Positions 44,540-53,120 of a stretch of DNA of 64,000 nucleotides are shown piece by piece. How positions within the stretch are numbered: position 1 is the first letter of the stretch; each line of letters begins with the position of its first letter. A model generated the notes under the pieces. It was given only the letters and a program-made list of their open reading frames with translations. It had not been told where the DNA came from and searched no databases. The DNA is taken from assembly GCF_030124375.1 (NCBI RefSeq), contig NZ_JASKLS010000009.1:202357-266356 (forward strand). Direction: 5' to 3'. Position numbers and translations under genes: made by a program. The DNA comes from Sinorhizobium sp. 6-70 (GTDB lineage: Bacteria > Pseudomonadota > Alphaproteobacteria > Rhizobiales > Rhizobiaceae).

Positions 44540-45148
44540 ATGAAAGTGCCACAACGGAACTTCGTTGTTGAATTCAAGTCGGCGCGCCGACAGCCGAAGG
44601 CGAAGACGAACTCAATTTGGGGCGACACAGACCTCAAGGCGTTGGCCCGCGCAGTAGAAGATGAGGCGTCGCACCTGTTCAATTCAACTGAAGCACCTGT
44701 CACGCCTGACACCGACGACATCACGTCGGCCGAGCCGTTAGATGCAGCCTCTGGCAGCAAGGGCGCAGACAGCGTCGAAGTCGGCCCACCGGCAGCGTCC
44801 GCGGTCGCAAGAGCAATAGTCGAAGCGTCCGAGCAGCCCGAGGCAAAAGGTCCGGCAGCCGAGACTGTTGCGCAAGTGCAGGAAAGCCAGCCAGCATCGC
44901 AACCGCGAAGAGCATCACGTGGCACTTCTCGAACCCGCACCGCGCGAACCGGCGCGATCACGCCCACTTCGGTGCCTGTACACAGCGATCGAAGCACGCA
45001 GTACAACACCGCAAATCATCTGATTTCTTTCGAGGAACTCGACGCCCTTGACGTAGAAAACAGGCGGCTCAAGAGGCTTTTGGCCGAACAGCTTCGTGCA
45101 CAGAACTCGCAGCTCAAGAGGATGCTTGAGCGGTTTGATACCGCATAA
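44540..45148 (+). CDS. SyrB-related protein with long disordered N-terminus
   Basis: A 202-residue protein. Its first 50 residues (KVPQRNFVVEFKSARRQPKA, SIWGDTDLKALARAVEDEA) match a group of proteins common in rhizobial symbiotic regions. The middle is Ala/Ser/Thr-rich and probably disordered. The C-terminus (ALDVENRRLKRLLAEQLRAQ, then NSQLKRMLERF) repeats the coiled-coil end of the SyrB-like protein 260 bases upstream. It lacks the helix-turn-helix, so it could pair with SyrB through the coiled coil. That role is inference. Confidence 0.65.
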   Translation: MKVPQRNFVVEFKSARRQPKAKTNSIWGDTDLKALARAVEDEASHLFNSTEAPVTPDTDDITSAEPLDAASGSKGADSVEVGPPAASAVARAIVEASEQPEAKGPAAETVAQVQESQPASQPRRASRGTSRTRTARTGAITPTSVPVHSDRSTQYNTANHLISFEELDALDVENRRLKRLLAEQLRAQNSQLKRMLERFDTA

Positions 45149-45166
45149 GCAAGGTCCACCATAAGA

Positions 45167-45480
45167 TTGCCACTATGGCTGGACGAGCAATGCAAGTCTA
45201 GCCTGGACTGGGCAAGGAACCCTCGACTCCAAATCGCCAGATGGTTCTTCACTGGGGTCAGTCCTAACGCAGGCGAATGGCTTGGAAATTTGAAAAGCGT
45301 CCAGGTGGGCACAACGATGCGCGTGCTGCTCTATGAAGCGGCTCAAGTACTGCTGACCGTGGCTAGAAATTCCTGGCTTAATGCGTGGGCGATGTATGTT
45401 GCCGAACGTGCAGCCATCAAAAAGCAATTATGGCCTTGGCGCGCCGACTGGCTGTGATCATGTATCGCATTTGAGGTGAT
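45167..45480 (+). pseudogene. IS110-family transposase, 3' remnant
   Basis: The frame reads VGTTMRVLLYEAAQVLLTVA then NAWAMYVAERAAIKK, the C-terminal part of IS110/IS116/IS902 transposases. The expected ending ALARRLAVIMYRI with a stop lies in the next frame, after an A-run at about 45419-45423, so there is a frameshift. The N-terminal DEDD catalytic domain is missing. Confidence 0.65.
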
Positions 45481-46012
45481 CGTACGGAGTTCCGGTGATC
45501 AAAGTCAGGGGCTGGCGATGGCCCCGCATTTTAGGTGACTAGATTCCACCCGCCGCCGGAAAGAGTTCCTTCACGAATTAGCCGCAGAGATTAGAAGCTC
45601 ACAGCAACTCATTGTGTCCACTAGCGATATCGCGGGCGTCAGGGGGGCCGTATTGATCCAGTAATGGGCCGCACATAGACTTCTCCGGTTGGCACAGCTC
45701 TTGCTGCCAAGCGCTTTGACTTCCCCCAAGAGCGGAGCCGCTCGTTGTCGGCACCCACGATTTCCGGGAAAGTTCGGACCGGCAAGCCTCGTGAATTTTT
45801 CGCATTGGTCGGAACATCGTTCGATTCCATGAGGGAAGATACAGTCGCCTTCCTGGTATGCGTAGTGAATCCTGGATGTCAAAAGAGCCTGCAAGTGAAG
45901 ATCCTCAGATGGTCTGCCGTATGTCGTTACGACAAGAACTATTCAACTGCAGGATCGCCAGAAGACCGTTGAAAAACCGCAACAACATTACCGCACCGTC
46001 CTCGGAGAAAAC
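45481..46012. other. Intergenic stretch with no supported gene
   Basis: About 530 bases; short frames on both strands have no recognisable features. It may hold eroded insertion-sequence DNA. Confidence 0.45.
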
Positions 46013-46714
46013 ATGAGTGAGCTCGATAGAATCCGGACAGTACTCAGGACCAGTCAACAGAGAACGTTCCCGCGGAAGATGCGGGAGTTCGGGCTCGATT
46101 TGATCGTACGAGAAGGCGTTTTTCCTCCTGAAGATTTCCAAAGTTGGCGTTGGTTTAGCGAGAACTTCCCTCCATTCAATGGAAAGACGATTTTGGAAAT
46201 CGGCTGCGGTTTCGGTCTTCCAGGCCTCTTGTTGGCAAAGACTGGTGCGCTGTCGCTGCTCGCCTGCGATATCAATCCGAAGGCTGTCGCGAACACGTTG
46301 GAGAATGCCGTAAGAAACGGCATTAAGAACGTCGAGGTCATCGAAAGCGATATCTTCGGTAGCATTCCTCCTGGGAGGAAGTTCGACGTAATATTTTGGA
46401 ACCACCCTTGGAACTTCGCTCCGGCAAGTTTCGAGTTTATCGATGACCTCGAGCGTGGAGCATTTGATCCCGGCTACAGCCTGCTCCAGAGATTTCTTTC
46501 GGAAGGGCGGGAATATCTCACGGAAAAAGGCCAAATCCTTTTGGGGTTTGGCACTAATACCCGTGACGACCTTCTCGAGCGATTCGTAGCTGCGAGTGAT
46601 CTCAAATCGGTGATTGTGAAATCGGGGACATACCCCAACGTCAACTCAACCTATAGGTTGTTCTCGATACGCCGTAGTGCGGCAGCGTACGGTTTCCGTG
46701 CGAGAGGACGCTGA
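46013..46714 (+). CDS. Class I SAM-dependent methyltransferase
   Basis: This 233-residue protein has motif I LEIGCGFGLPGLLLAK at residues 62-77, LLACDINPKAVANTLENA after it and FDVIFWNHPWN at residues 125-135 where amino-group methyltransferases have NPPY. The overall plan (GVFPPEDFQSWRWFSENFP before motif I) resembles PrmC/HemK-like small methyltransferases. The substrate is unknown. It stands alone between an insertion-sequence remnant and the nopM relic, with no symbiotic promoter visible. Confidence 0.75.
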   Translation: MSELDRIRTVLRTSQQRTFPRKMREFGLDLIVREGVFPPEDFQSWRWFSENFPPFNGKTILEIGCGFGLPGLLLAKTGALSLLACDINPKAVANTLENAVRNGIKNVEVIESDIFGSIPPGRKFDVIFWNHPWNFAPASFEFIDDLERGAFDPGYSLLQRFLSEGREYLTEKGQILLGFGTNTRDDLLERFVAASDLKSVIVKSGTYPNVNSTYRLFSIRRSAAAYGFRARGR

Positions 46715-46739
46715 GATAGCGATCTTGCGTATGCCAATG

Positions 46740-47009
46740 GATGTCGTCTCCGGCTGTTCGGCGGCTTCATTAAAGCCTGAGAAGCTCTTCATACTTGCCC
46801 CTGACATTGTCGGCCATCGAAGAGATTCGCAACGCAATGCCTCCTGCTCCGCGAGAAACTTCGTTTTCGCTTCATGACACCGAACATGCTCTGAGAGCTA
46901 TTGGCACTTGCTGGAACCTGTCAGATCCTCTGCCTCGTGCCGGAGTTCGGGGTCCACCAATTTGTGATGCAACTACCTGCGCCTGATCTTCCTCCCTATT
47001 CCGATCCAT
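46740..47009 (-). pseudogene. Possible remains of the NEL ligase domain of the nopM-like gene
   Basis: Downstream of the LRR gene stop, fragments in different minus-strand frames look like a helical C-terminal tail (LVDPELRHEAEDL; AKTKFLAEQEALRCESLR; then, one base shifted, MADNVRGKYEELLRL and a stop). They may be what is left of a NEL E3-ligase domain after deletion and frameshifts. The match is from memory of the family and short. Confidence 0.35.
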
Positions 47010-48047
47010 CTAAAGGAAGACCTGCGGACCTCTGTAGTCTGCTGCACTCATGGCTGCCGCCAGGCTCGTTCGCGCCCACTTGGGCAGAGGGTTGGACTCC
47101 AGGAGAACTAGGCACCCAGAGCCTAGCTGTGCCAGCAGTTTATCGGGCAGGCTGATCAACAGGTTGCACCTCGCGTTAAGCCTCCTGAGCCCGGCCGGAA
47201 GGTTGGTGGGCAGACCGGTCAGCCGGTTGCCGGCGACGCCGAGCGTCCGCAGTCCGGCCGGGAGTTTGTCGGGAAGGTCGGTGAGTTGATTGCCGCTGAC
47301 ATTGAGCGTCTGGAGCCCGGCCGGAAGATTGTCGGGAAGGCTGGTCAATCGATTGCCGTCGGCGTCGAGCGTCTCAAGCAGTGCCGGGAGGCTGACGGGA
47401 AGGCTGGTCAGTTGATTGCCGTCGATGTTGAGCGTCTGAAGCCGGGACTGGAGATTGTCTGGAAGACGGGTCAACTGGTTTTCGCCTGCACCGAGCCACC
47501 GAAGCGTAGTCGGTAGGAAATCGGGCAGGCTGCTGAGCCGGTTATAGCTGACCTCGAGGATCTGGAGCCCGGTCGGGAGGGTGTCGGGTAGGCTGGTCAA
47601 CTGGTTATACCTGGCGTTGAGCGTCTGAAGCTCGACCGGGAATTCGGCCGGTAGGTTGGTCAACTCATTACAGTCGGCATAGAGGTGCTGGAGTCCGGCC
47701 GGCAACGCGGCGGGCAGGATCCTAAGGCGCAGGCATGACAGGTTCAGCGCTGCATTGAGATCGGCGGCATCCACCCAAGCGCGGATTCGTCTCATCGCCT
47801 CTTGCCGACACTCATCTTTCCCTTGCCCCTCTTCGGCAGCCCACTCGTCCAAGATCTCGTCCAGCGATGTTGTCCGCAGGACTGTAGTGAGGCTCGCATT
47901 GCCGGTAGGGCCCGCGGACAACGGCCGCGCCCGCCTCAAGTTATCGGCTGCGGTTGTGGTGAGATCACCTTGAGTGGCCGCACATTGCCGGTTGTCTTTC
48001 GTAGACGTATTGCCATCGCATGGCTGAGCCTGTCCTGTCTTCACCAT
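47010..48047 (-). CDS. NopM/IpaH-like leucine-rich-repeat effector lacking its ligase domain
   Basis: This 345-residue protein has an N-terminal helical lead (residues 40-90) and about eleven bacterial-type LRR units of 20 residues (LPAGLQTLNVSGNQLTDLPD and variants), then the LRR cap SNPLPKWARTSLA and YRGPQVFL, where it stops. In NopM and IpaH effectors this point leads into the about 300-residue NEL ubiquitin-ligase domain, absent here. So it could bind a host target but not ubiquitinate it. ATG 48047 has AGAGGG before it; GTG 48134 would add 29 residues. A nod box lies 284 bases upstream, with an 11-codon leader frame (48157-48192) behind AAGGAG in between. No tts box was seen. Confidence 0.75.
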   Translation of the reverse strand: MVKTGQAQPCDGNTSTKDNRQCAATQGDLTTTAADNLRRARPLSAGPTGNASLTTVLRTTSLDEILDEWAAEEGQGKDECRQEAMRRIRAWVDAADLNAALNLSCLRLRILPAALPAGLQHLYADCNELTNLPAEFPVELQTLNARYNQLTSLPDTLPTGLQILEVSYNRLSSLPDFLPTTLRWLGAGENQLTRLPDNLQSRLQTLNIDGNQLTSLPVSLPALLETLDADGNRLTSLPDNLPAGLQTLNVSGNQLTDLPDKLPAGLRTLGVAGNRLTGLPTNLPAGLRRLNARCNLLISLPDKLLAQLGSGCLVLLESNPLPKWARTSLAAAMSAADYRGPQVFL

Positions 48048-48330
48048 TGGCCCTCTGTACTGACTAAGGAAGTGTCGGATGCTAGTGAACGATGATCGCT
48101 TCTCATCCGCGGTTTCGCCGAAAGCGGCGACCACATAAACCGCGGGCCGGTCCCGGCTAGATCACCGGAGAAGCGGGAGGGAAAAGCTTCATCACGAGCT
48201 CCTTTTGTGCGTGAAACCGAACTATATCCGGCCGCTCAGTCTTAGCGACCTGGCGTACATCGCGCGGGGACGCTGAAACCGCTGCTATCGCCTCCGGTCT
48301 CGTCTGGTTGACTTCATGCAACATTACTTC

Positions 48331-48380
48331 GGATTGGCAAAATTTATTGTTTGGATGAAAACTATTGGCGATATGGATAG
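48331..48380 (-). promoter_or_regulatory. nod box upstream of the nopM-like gene
   Basis: The minus strand reads CTATCCATATCGCC, then TTCATCCAAACAATAAATTT and TGCCAATCC, a nearly complete nod box. It faces the LRR gene. Confidence 0.88.
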
Positions 48381-49170
48381 ATGACGCCATGCGTTTTCAG
48401 GGCTTTGGATAAGATATGTCGGGTGCAGGTGGCGTCTGAAGGCTTGCGGTTGACCGGCGTTCGCACAACTATGCAAGTACTGTCCGATAGCCAAGGCACG
48501 TCCGCGAGAGTGAGCTCAGTTCATGAACAAGGTCACGAGCTGCTGCTGAGCAACGGTGAAAACATCAGTATCCGCAGTTATCAAAAAGCGGATGCATTTC
48601 TGCCATTTTCGACCGCACCGCTCTGCCGCCGAGAATTCGGGGGCGCCGGGCGCTTGTCGCCGAAGAGCGCTCTCGCGACTTCGAAGGAATGGGTGACGCG
48701 CACTGTCCAGGATGCGGCCGTCGGAACCGCTTCCGCGGATTTTCTTGGCAGCGCTGCGCTCCTGCCGCCCCAACCGGGTGGCATTTAGAAGCTGCTCCTC
48801 CTCAATCGGCAAAGCAGGGTCCTTAATGCCATTATGACTTGCGTTATTGTGCCGATAACGGCCCTGTTCTTCTCCTTTCGCCTATTTTCGCCAGATGAAG
48901 CAGGAGGATTAGAATTTGGGCTCACAAACGGGATAGAGGAGACCGAGGTACCTCATGGAGCCGGTCAGCCATCAATCGACTGCCAAGACAACCGAGGGAA
49001 ATCACGCCTTGTAATCTTCAGAATCTACGGACTTGCAGTATCGCCGAAGCCCGTGGAGCCTGATCAGATCAAGACGGTCTGAAGATTGCCATTGCAAACT
49101 GCCTTTCGGCTGAAGGGGTTATGTTGGATGTTGCTCATTCCTTGGCTTCTCAGACTTCGAAGGCTGATCC
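48381..49170. other. Intergenic stretch with no supported gene
   Basis: A plus-strand frame of 135 codons (48381-48788) and several shorter ones occur, but none has a ribosome site or known features. I list no gene. Confidence 0.45.
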
Positions 49171-49602
49171 TCATCCATTCCCATCCGCGATAGCCTTCAA
49201 AAAGCCAATAGCCCGTCTTCTAACGCTCGCATCCCCGATGCGAGAGAAGGCCCTAATCAGTGCGAGTCCCTCGTCGCTCGACGCGAAGTCGATAATTTCA
49301 GGTTGAAGTTGGGATTGCACGGCGCCGCGATCGAAGCCGTTCGTGCCGGCGCCAGGCATTTCTTCGAAGAAGTACGATGGCGGCACGTCCAGCGCGTCAG
49401 CGATCTGTTGCAGGCGACTCGCTCCGACTCGATTTATGCCCTTCTCGTATTTTTGCACCTGCTGAAACGTCACCCCGACTTGCTCGGCAAGGGTCGTCTG
49501 CGACATTTCCATCCACGCTCGCCGCATACGAATTCGATGGCCGACATGAATGTCAACAGGGTTGGGCTCCGCCTTTTTCTTTCCAGGGTTCGGAATAAGC
49601 AT
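49171..49602 (-). CDS. XRE-family transcriptional regulator (PraR-like)
   Basis: This 143-residue protein has NPVDIHVGHRIRMRRAWMEM leading into an XRE helix-turn-helix (SQTTLAEQVGVTFQQVQKYE, then KGINRVGASRLQQIADALDV), as in the PraR/PhaR-type regulators common in rhizobia, followed by a less conserved tail that ends in RRAIGFLKAIADGNG. I take ATG 49602, since GGAGAA lies six bases before it; ATG 49614 adds four residues. A perfect dyad at 49781-49800 lies 180 bases upstream and could be its operator. Targets unknown. Confidence 0.8.
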   Translation of the reverse strand: MLIPNPGKKKAEPNPVDIHVGHRIRMRRAWMEMSQTTLAEQVGVTFQQVQKYEKGINRVGASRLQQIADALDVPPSYFFEEMPGAGTNGFDRGAVQSQLQPEIIDFASSDEGLALIRAFSRIGDASVRRRAIGFLKAIADGNG

Positions 49603-49780
49603 GCATTTCTCCATGTTTACTTCGCGACGGTATCCTCCCCTGACCTATCGCGCTCTACTGCTGCGTCCGCCTTGAGACAGGCATTTGCGCCGGCAATTTC
49701 CCTTAGTGGATTTCTTCGTTCACGATCCAGTAGCGGGCGAGTCACTATGGCCGAGCAGCTATCGCTCTGCATACCTGTTA

Positions 49781-49800
49781 AGGTTCCATTTTTGGAACCT
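49781..49800. promoter_or_regulatory. Perfect inverted repeat upstream of the XRE gene
   Basis: AGGTTCCA-TTTT-TGGAACCT is a symmetrical 20-base dyad, a size suited to a helix-turn-helix dimer. Its link to the XRE gene is inferred from position only. Confidence 0.4.
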
Positions 49801-50610
49801 AAACTTTGATCAGCATGATCGCGGCCGCCACGATGGAAACTATCGAATGGCTGGCTCCGCGGTATCGGCGCTTTGATGGTTGCGAGACGCCAAATCAGAT
49901 CTCCACCATCAGACGCGGCTGCTATTTCGCCAACGTGCCCATGTAGGCGAACGGATCTTCGACGAAGCCCGTGCCTGGCTTGCCGGCTAAGTGATGGCAG
50001 TTTCTTCACCGTTGAAAGTCAGTACTTCCTGGGCGGGATGACCGACGAGCAGCGTAGTTTGATGCTTCAAACGTCGACGATTGTGGTTGCCACGCATGTA
50101 GACATGAGGGCCCGAAAAATGCGCCTTGCGGAGCGCCATCATGCGTGCCAGTAGAAGCATCGGCAGCAAGCCGGGTCTTCCGCAGATCCGTAAGATACGC
50201 AGGAACTCGGGCCGCTATACGGCGGACAGTTCCGCCGCTGCGGGCGATTGCTTCGAGGTCCTTCGGATCGCAGTGAGCGGAACTAAGCATTCAATTGCCT
50301 TTCGTGCTGTTAGATCTTCTGATGCCCGCGTGCGACCGCGAATGAGCACAACGGGTCCCGGATTCCGGCCGAGCCGCCCGATCAAGCATTCGACATTGGC
50401 GAACTGGATGATCGCGCCGTTTGCGAGGATCACGCGTCCGCCTTGGCGGAGATCCGGTTGCCGGGCTTGAGTCGACGTCTCAAAATCGTTTTTGCCTCAG
50501 TTTAATTTACAGCGAATCGTATCCAAGAACGGTACATGGCCAAAGTAGACGGGGATATCGTTCAAACCACCCGATTGCGGCGTGGTTGGTCCTAATGCAA
50601 CATCCCGTGA
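49801..50610. other. Stretch with eroded frames downstream of a leftward nod box
   Basis: On the minus strand three frames in succession carry protein-like but interrupted sequence (for example GGRVILANGAIIQFANVECL near 50430 and SAHCDPKDLEAIARSGGTVR near 50285). I do not recognise the original gene. They sit where the target of the nod box at 50611-50659 should be. Confidence 0.35.
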
Positions 50611-50659
50611 TGTCGGTAAAATCGAATGTTTGGATTGTGCACATCCAGGCTATGGATAG
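50611..50659 (-). promoter_or_regulatory. Leftward nod box without an intact gene
   Basis: On the minus strand: CTATCCATAGCCTGGATG, then CAATCCAAACATTCGATTTT and ACC. It keeps all main nod box features. The next intact minus-strand gene (XRE, 49602) is 1 kb away. Confidence 0.85.
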
Positions 50660-50689
50660 TCGAAAGGGCGCATCGGAAGCTGTGCGTTC

Positions 50690-50942
50690 ATGACAGCGGC
50701 GACTTTGCAGCGTGTGCGCAGTTGGAGGCTCTAATCTTGACTGGCGCATCACAAATCTCTTTTTCCACAGCGTCGGAAGACCTACGCCCCAGATCATTGC
50801 AGAGTTGGTCGCGGATCACGAACTGAGCGCACACAGCGAGGTTGCCGCTCCTTGCCGTTACCGTAGATTTGCCCTCCGTCAGAACGTCGCGCGCGGTCAA
50901 GATGTGTGCGAGCGATCCATAGCGCGGATGTATATCATCCAA
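50690..50942 (-). pseudogene. Possible nodD 5' remnant
   Basis: The minus-strand frame reads SLAHILTARDVLTEGKSTVT and ARSGNLAVCAQ, which lines up with the NodD N-terminus (LNLLVALDALLTERxxTAAARSxNLSQ), including the LTE-K-T-TARS-NL spacing. It lies back to back with a nod box pointing the other way, the classical nodD arrangement. The helix-turn-helix core has many changes, and the sequence ends at a stop after about 80 codons. The match is short and from memory, so treat it as a suggestion. Confidence 0.35.
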
Positions 50943-50962
50943 ACAACCGATTTTGCGAACTC
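50913..50962 (+). promoter_or_regulatory. nod box driving the OafA-type acyltransferase
   Basis: GATCCATAGCGCGGATG, then ATCATCCAAACAACCGATTT and TGCGAACTC match the nod box well, apart from a weaker last part. It faces the acyltransferase gene 230 bases downstream. Confidence 0.86.
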
Positions 50963-51191
50963 GTGGGGATGCTTCAAGAACATCGATTGACCGAACTTAA
51001 TCACACAACACCTGCTGCCGGCGACTTTTCCTCGTCACGGGCGAGGAAACCGACAGTCGTACGAACTCAATCCAGCGAATGATTTCAGAAGGTACCATTT
51101 TCACATTGTTGCTGCGGACAGCTACAGCTGACCAACATGCCCCAAGTCCTCAGTTGATCCACTTAAATCGAGAATTTCAACAGGACCTCTA

Positions 51192-53120
51192 ATGTCACGA
51201 GAATTTCGAACTGACATTCAGGCCTTACGAGGTTTGGCTGTCCTGCTGGTTGTCCTTTATCATGCCCGCATCGAGCCGTTTGGGTATCTTGGCGTTGATA
51301 TTTTCTTCGTGATTTCGGGCTTTCTAATCACCGGCCTCATCAAGACGCAGCTTGAGCAATCACGATTCAGCGTTTGGGAATTCTATTATCGGCGTGCGAA
51401 GCGTCTGTTGCCGGCGGCCTATGTCGTCATCGCGCTAACAACCATTGCTGCGCCTTTCTTCCTGTCAGATATGGGCCTACAGGAGTTCCGAAATCAGGTC
51501 CTCGGAGCGCTCACATTTACCGGCAATATTGTTCTCTGGTTTCAGTCGGACTATTTCGGCGCGGCCGCCGAAACGAAGCCCCTCCTGCATTTCTGGTCGC
51601 TCGCTGTCGAAGGGCAGTGTTATCTGCTGCTCCCTGCCTTCTTGGCCTTGACTCCCAAGAGATGGTGGCTCACCGGAGTTAGTTTGCTCCTCGTTGCAAG
51701 CGCGGTTCTATGCCTCTACGTGGCCTCTCGTCACCCGTCCGCTGCATTTTATCTTCTACCGACCCGCTTTTGGGAAATGGCGATTGGTTCGCTCGGGGCT
51801 CTGCTTCCCGCCAGCTCTCGTGTGGCTGCCAAGGTTGCGATACTGCGCCTCCCGGCGATCGTGCTTCTTCTCGTTATTCCCATTGCCCCTTCTGGGCTCC
51901 AGAACCCTGTCATGAATGCCGCTCTGGTTTGCTTGGCAACACTGATCCTCCTGCTTGGGCCCAGCAGGAATAATATGGTAGTCCGAGGCATGGCAAGGAT
52001 CGGAGACGTCTCGTACTCGCTCTATCTGATCCATTGGCCCGTGCTCGTCTATGTGCGGTCTGCTTGGCTGGCAGAGCCTCCTGCGCTTGCGATCTATACG
52101 GCAATAGCCTTCTCAGTTGTTGCGAGCTGGGCTCTTTACCGTTTCGTGGAGGAGCCCTTCCGGCGGGGAGTGGTCACGTCGCATGTACGGCTCGTCGCAG
52201 GACTCGTTGCCGCATCGGTTATTCTCGGCTTCGCCCCCTTAGTCGACATTGCCGGAACCCAAAGTAAGGCGGACTTTTCTGAGGTCCGACGCATCAACTA
52301 TGGCCTGGGAAGAGCATGTGATATCACGGCCGGATCGCCTCCTCAGGGTATACCGGAGGCTTGCCAAACGACGAACAGGCCGAAACTGCTGGTCTGGGGC
52401 GATTCCTTCGCGATGGCACTGGTTCCCGGCTTGGCTAAAACAGTCGGAGAAGCCGGACTGGCCCAGCTCACCATGAGCGGGTGCTTCCCCGCCATTGGCG
52501 TTGCCGCCTTCTTCAAACGGGCAGCGTCTGCCTATCCCCGCGCATTCGGCGAGGATTGTATCCGCTTCAATGACAGTGTCTTGGCTATCCTGAAAAACCG
52601 GCCGGAGATAAGAACCGTTGTCATTTCAAGCCCATTTGACGCCCCTGTTTCCGAAGACTTCATGCTGCTCAAGAGGAGCAATGATACTCTCGCGGAGGTT
52701 GAGACCTCGGAAGATGTGGCCGTTGAGGGGATCAAGGCTCTCGTTGAAGCTGTTCGCGCCCTGGGCAGGAGAGTGGTGGTTGTTGCTCCTCCGCCAGTCG
52801 CAAGCTTCGATATCGCCGATTGTCTTGAGCGAAAGGCGAGGGGAAGTGTTATGCTCGGGCGTTACAGCGATTGTAAAATATACGTCAGTGATTACCGCCG
52901 GATGCGATCACGCACCCTCGACCTCTTGAATCAAGTGGCCTCGAGGTCTGACGTAGAGGTTGTCTCTTACCACGACTTTCTCTGCGACGACACCGCATGC
53001 AAAACCGAGATCGACGGCAAATTCCTTTACCGAGACAGCGGTCATCTTTCTTATGAAGGTTCAGAGATCATCGCTCGAAAGACGAGACTTGCTGAGAGGC
53101 TGATCAAAGCTGCTCGTTAG
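51192..53120 (+). CDS. OafA-type membrane O-acyltransferase with SGNH domain
   Basis: This 642-residue protein has two parts. Residues 1-345 form an acyltransferase-3 membrane domain with ten or so helices; it opens REFRTDIQALRGLAVLLVVL and has FFVISGFLITGLI and FWSLAVEGQCYLLLPAFLAL. Residues 380-642 form a periplasmic SGNH domain with LLVWGDSFAMAL (GDS serine) and DSGHLSYEGSE (catalytic Asp-x-x-His). Such proteins O-acetylate lipopolysaccharide, peptidoglycan or other glycans. AGGA is eight bases before the ATG. The nod box upstream suggests a symbiotic glycan as target; the known Nod factor acetylases NolL and NodX belong to the same membrane family but lack the SGNH part. Confidence 0.88.
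   Translation: MSREFRTDIQALRGLAVLLVVLYHARIEPFGYLGVDIFFVISGFLITGLIKTQLEQSRFSVWEFYYRRAKRLLPAAYVVIALTTIAAPFFLSDMGLQEFRNQVLGALTFTGNIVLWFQSDYFGAAAETKPLLHFWSLAVEGQCYLLLPAFLALTPKRWWLTGVSLLLVASAVLCLYVASRHPSAAFYLLPTRFWEMAIGSLGALLPASSRVAAKVAILRLPAIVLLLVIPIAPSGLQNPVMNAALVCLATLILLLGPSRNNMVVRGMARIGDVSYSLYLIHWPVLVYVRSAWLAEPPALAIYTAIAFSVVASWALYRFVEEPFRRGVVTSHVRLVAGLVAASVILGFAPLVDIAGTQSKADFSEVRRINYGLGRACDITAGSPPQGIPEACQTTNRPKLLVWGDSFAMALVPGLAKTVGEAGLAQLTMSGCFPAIGVAAFFKRAASAYPRAFGEDCIRFNDSVLAILKNRPEIRTVVISSPFDAPVSEDFMLLKRSNDTLAEVETSEDVAVEGIKALVEAVRALGRRVVVVAPPPVASFDIADCLERKARGSVMLGRYSDCKIYVSDYRRMRSRTLDLLNQVASRSDVEVVSYHDFLCDDTACKTEIDGKFLYRDSGHLSYEGSEIIARKTRLAERLIKAAR

Noticed and set aside
45905..46534. 209-codon minus-strand frame
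   Set aside because: It is the complement of the methyltransferase gene, which has clear SAM motifs on the plus strand.
48048..48330. tts box for the nopM-like gene
   Set aside because: I looked for the GTCAG...TCGAAAGCT pattern and found no acceptable match; only the nod box is supported.
48381..48788. 135-codon plus-strand frame after a nod box
   Set aside because: The nod box there points the other way, and the protein shows no domain or ribosome site.
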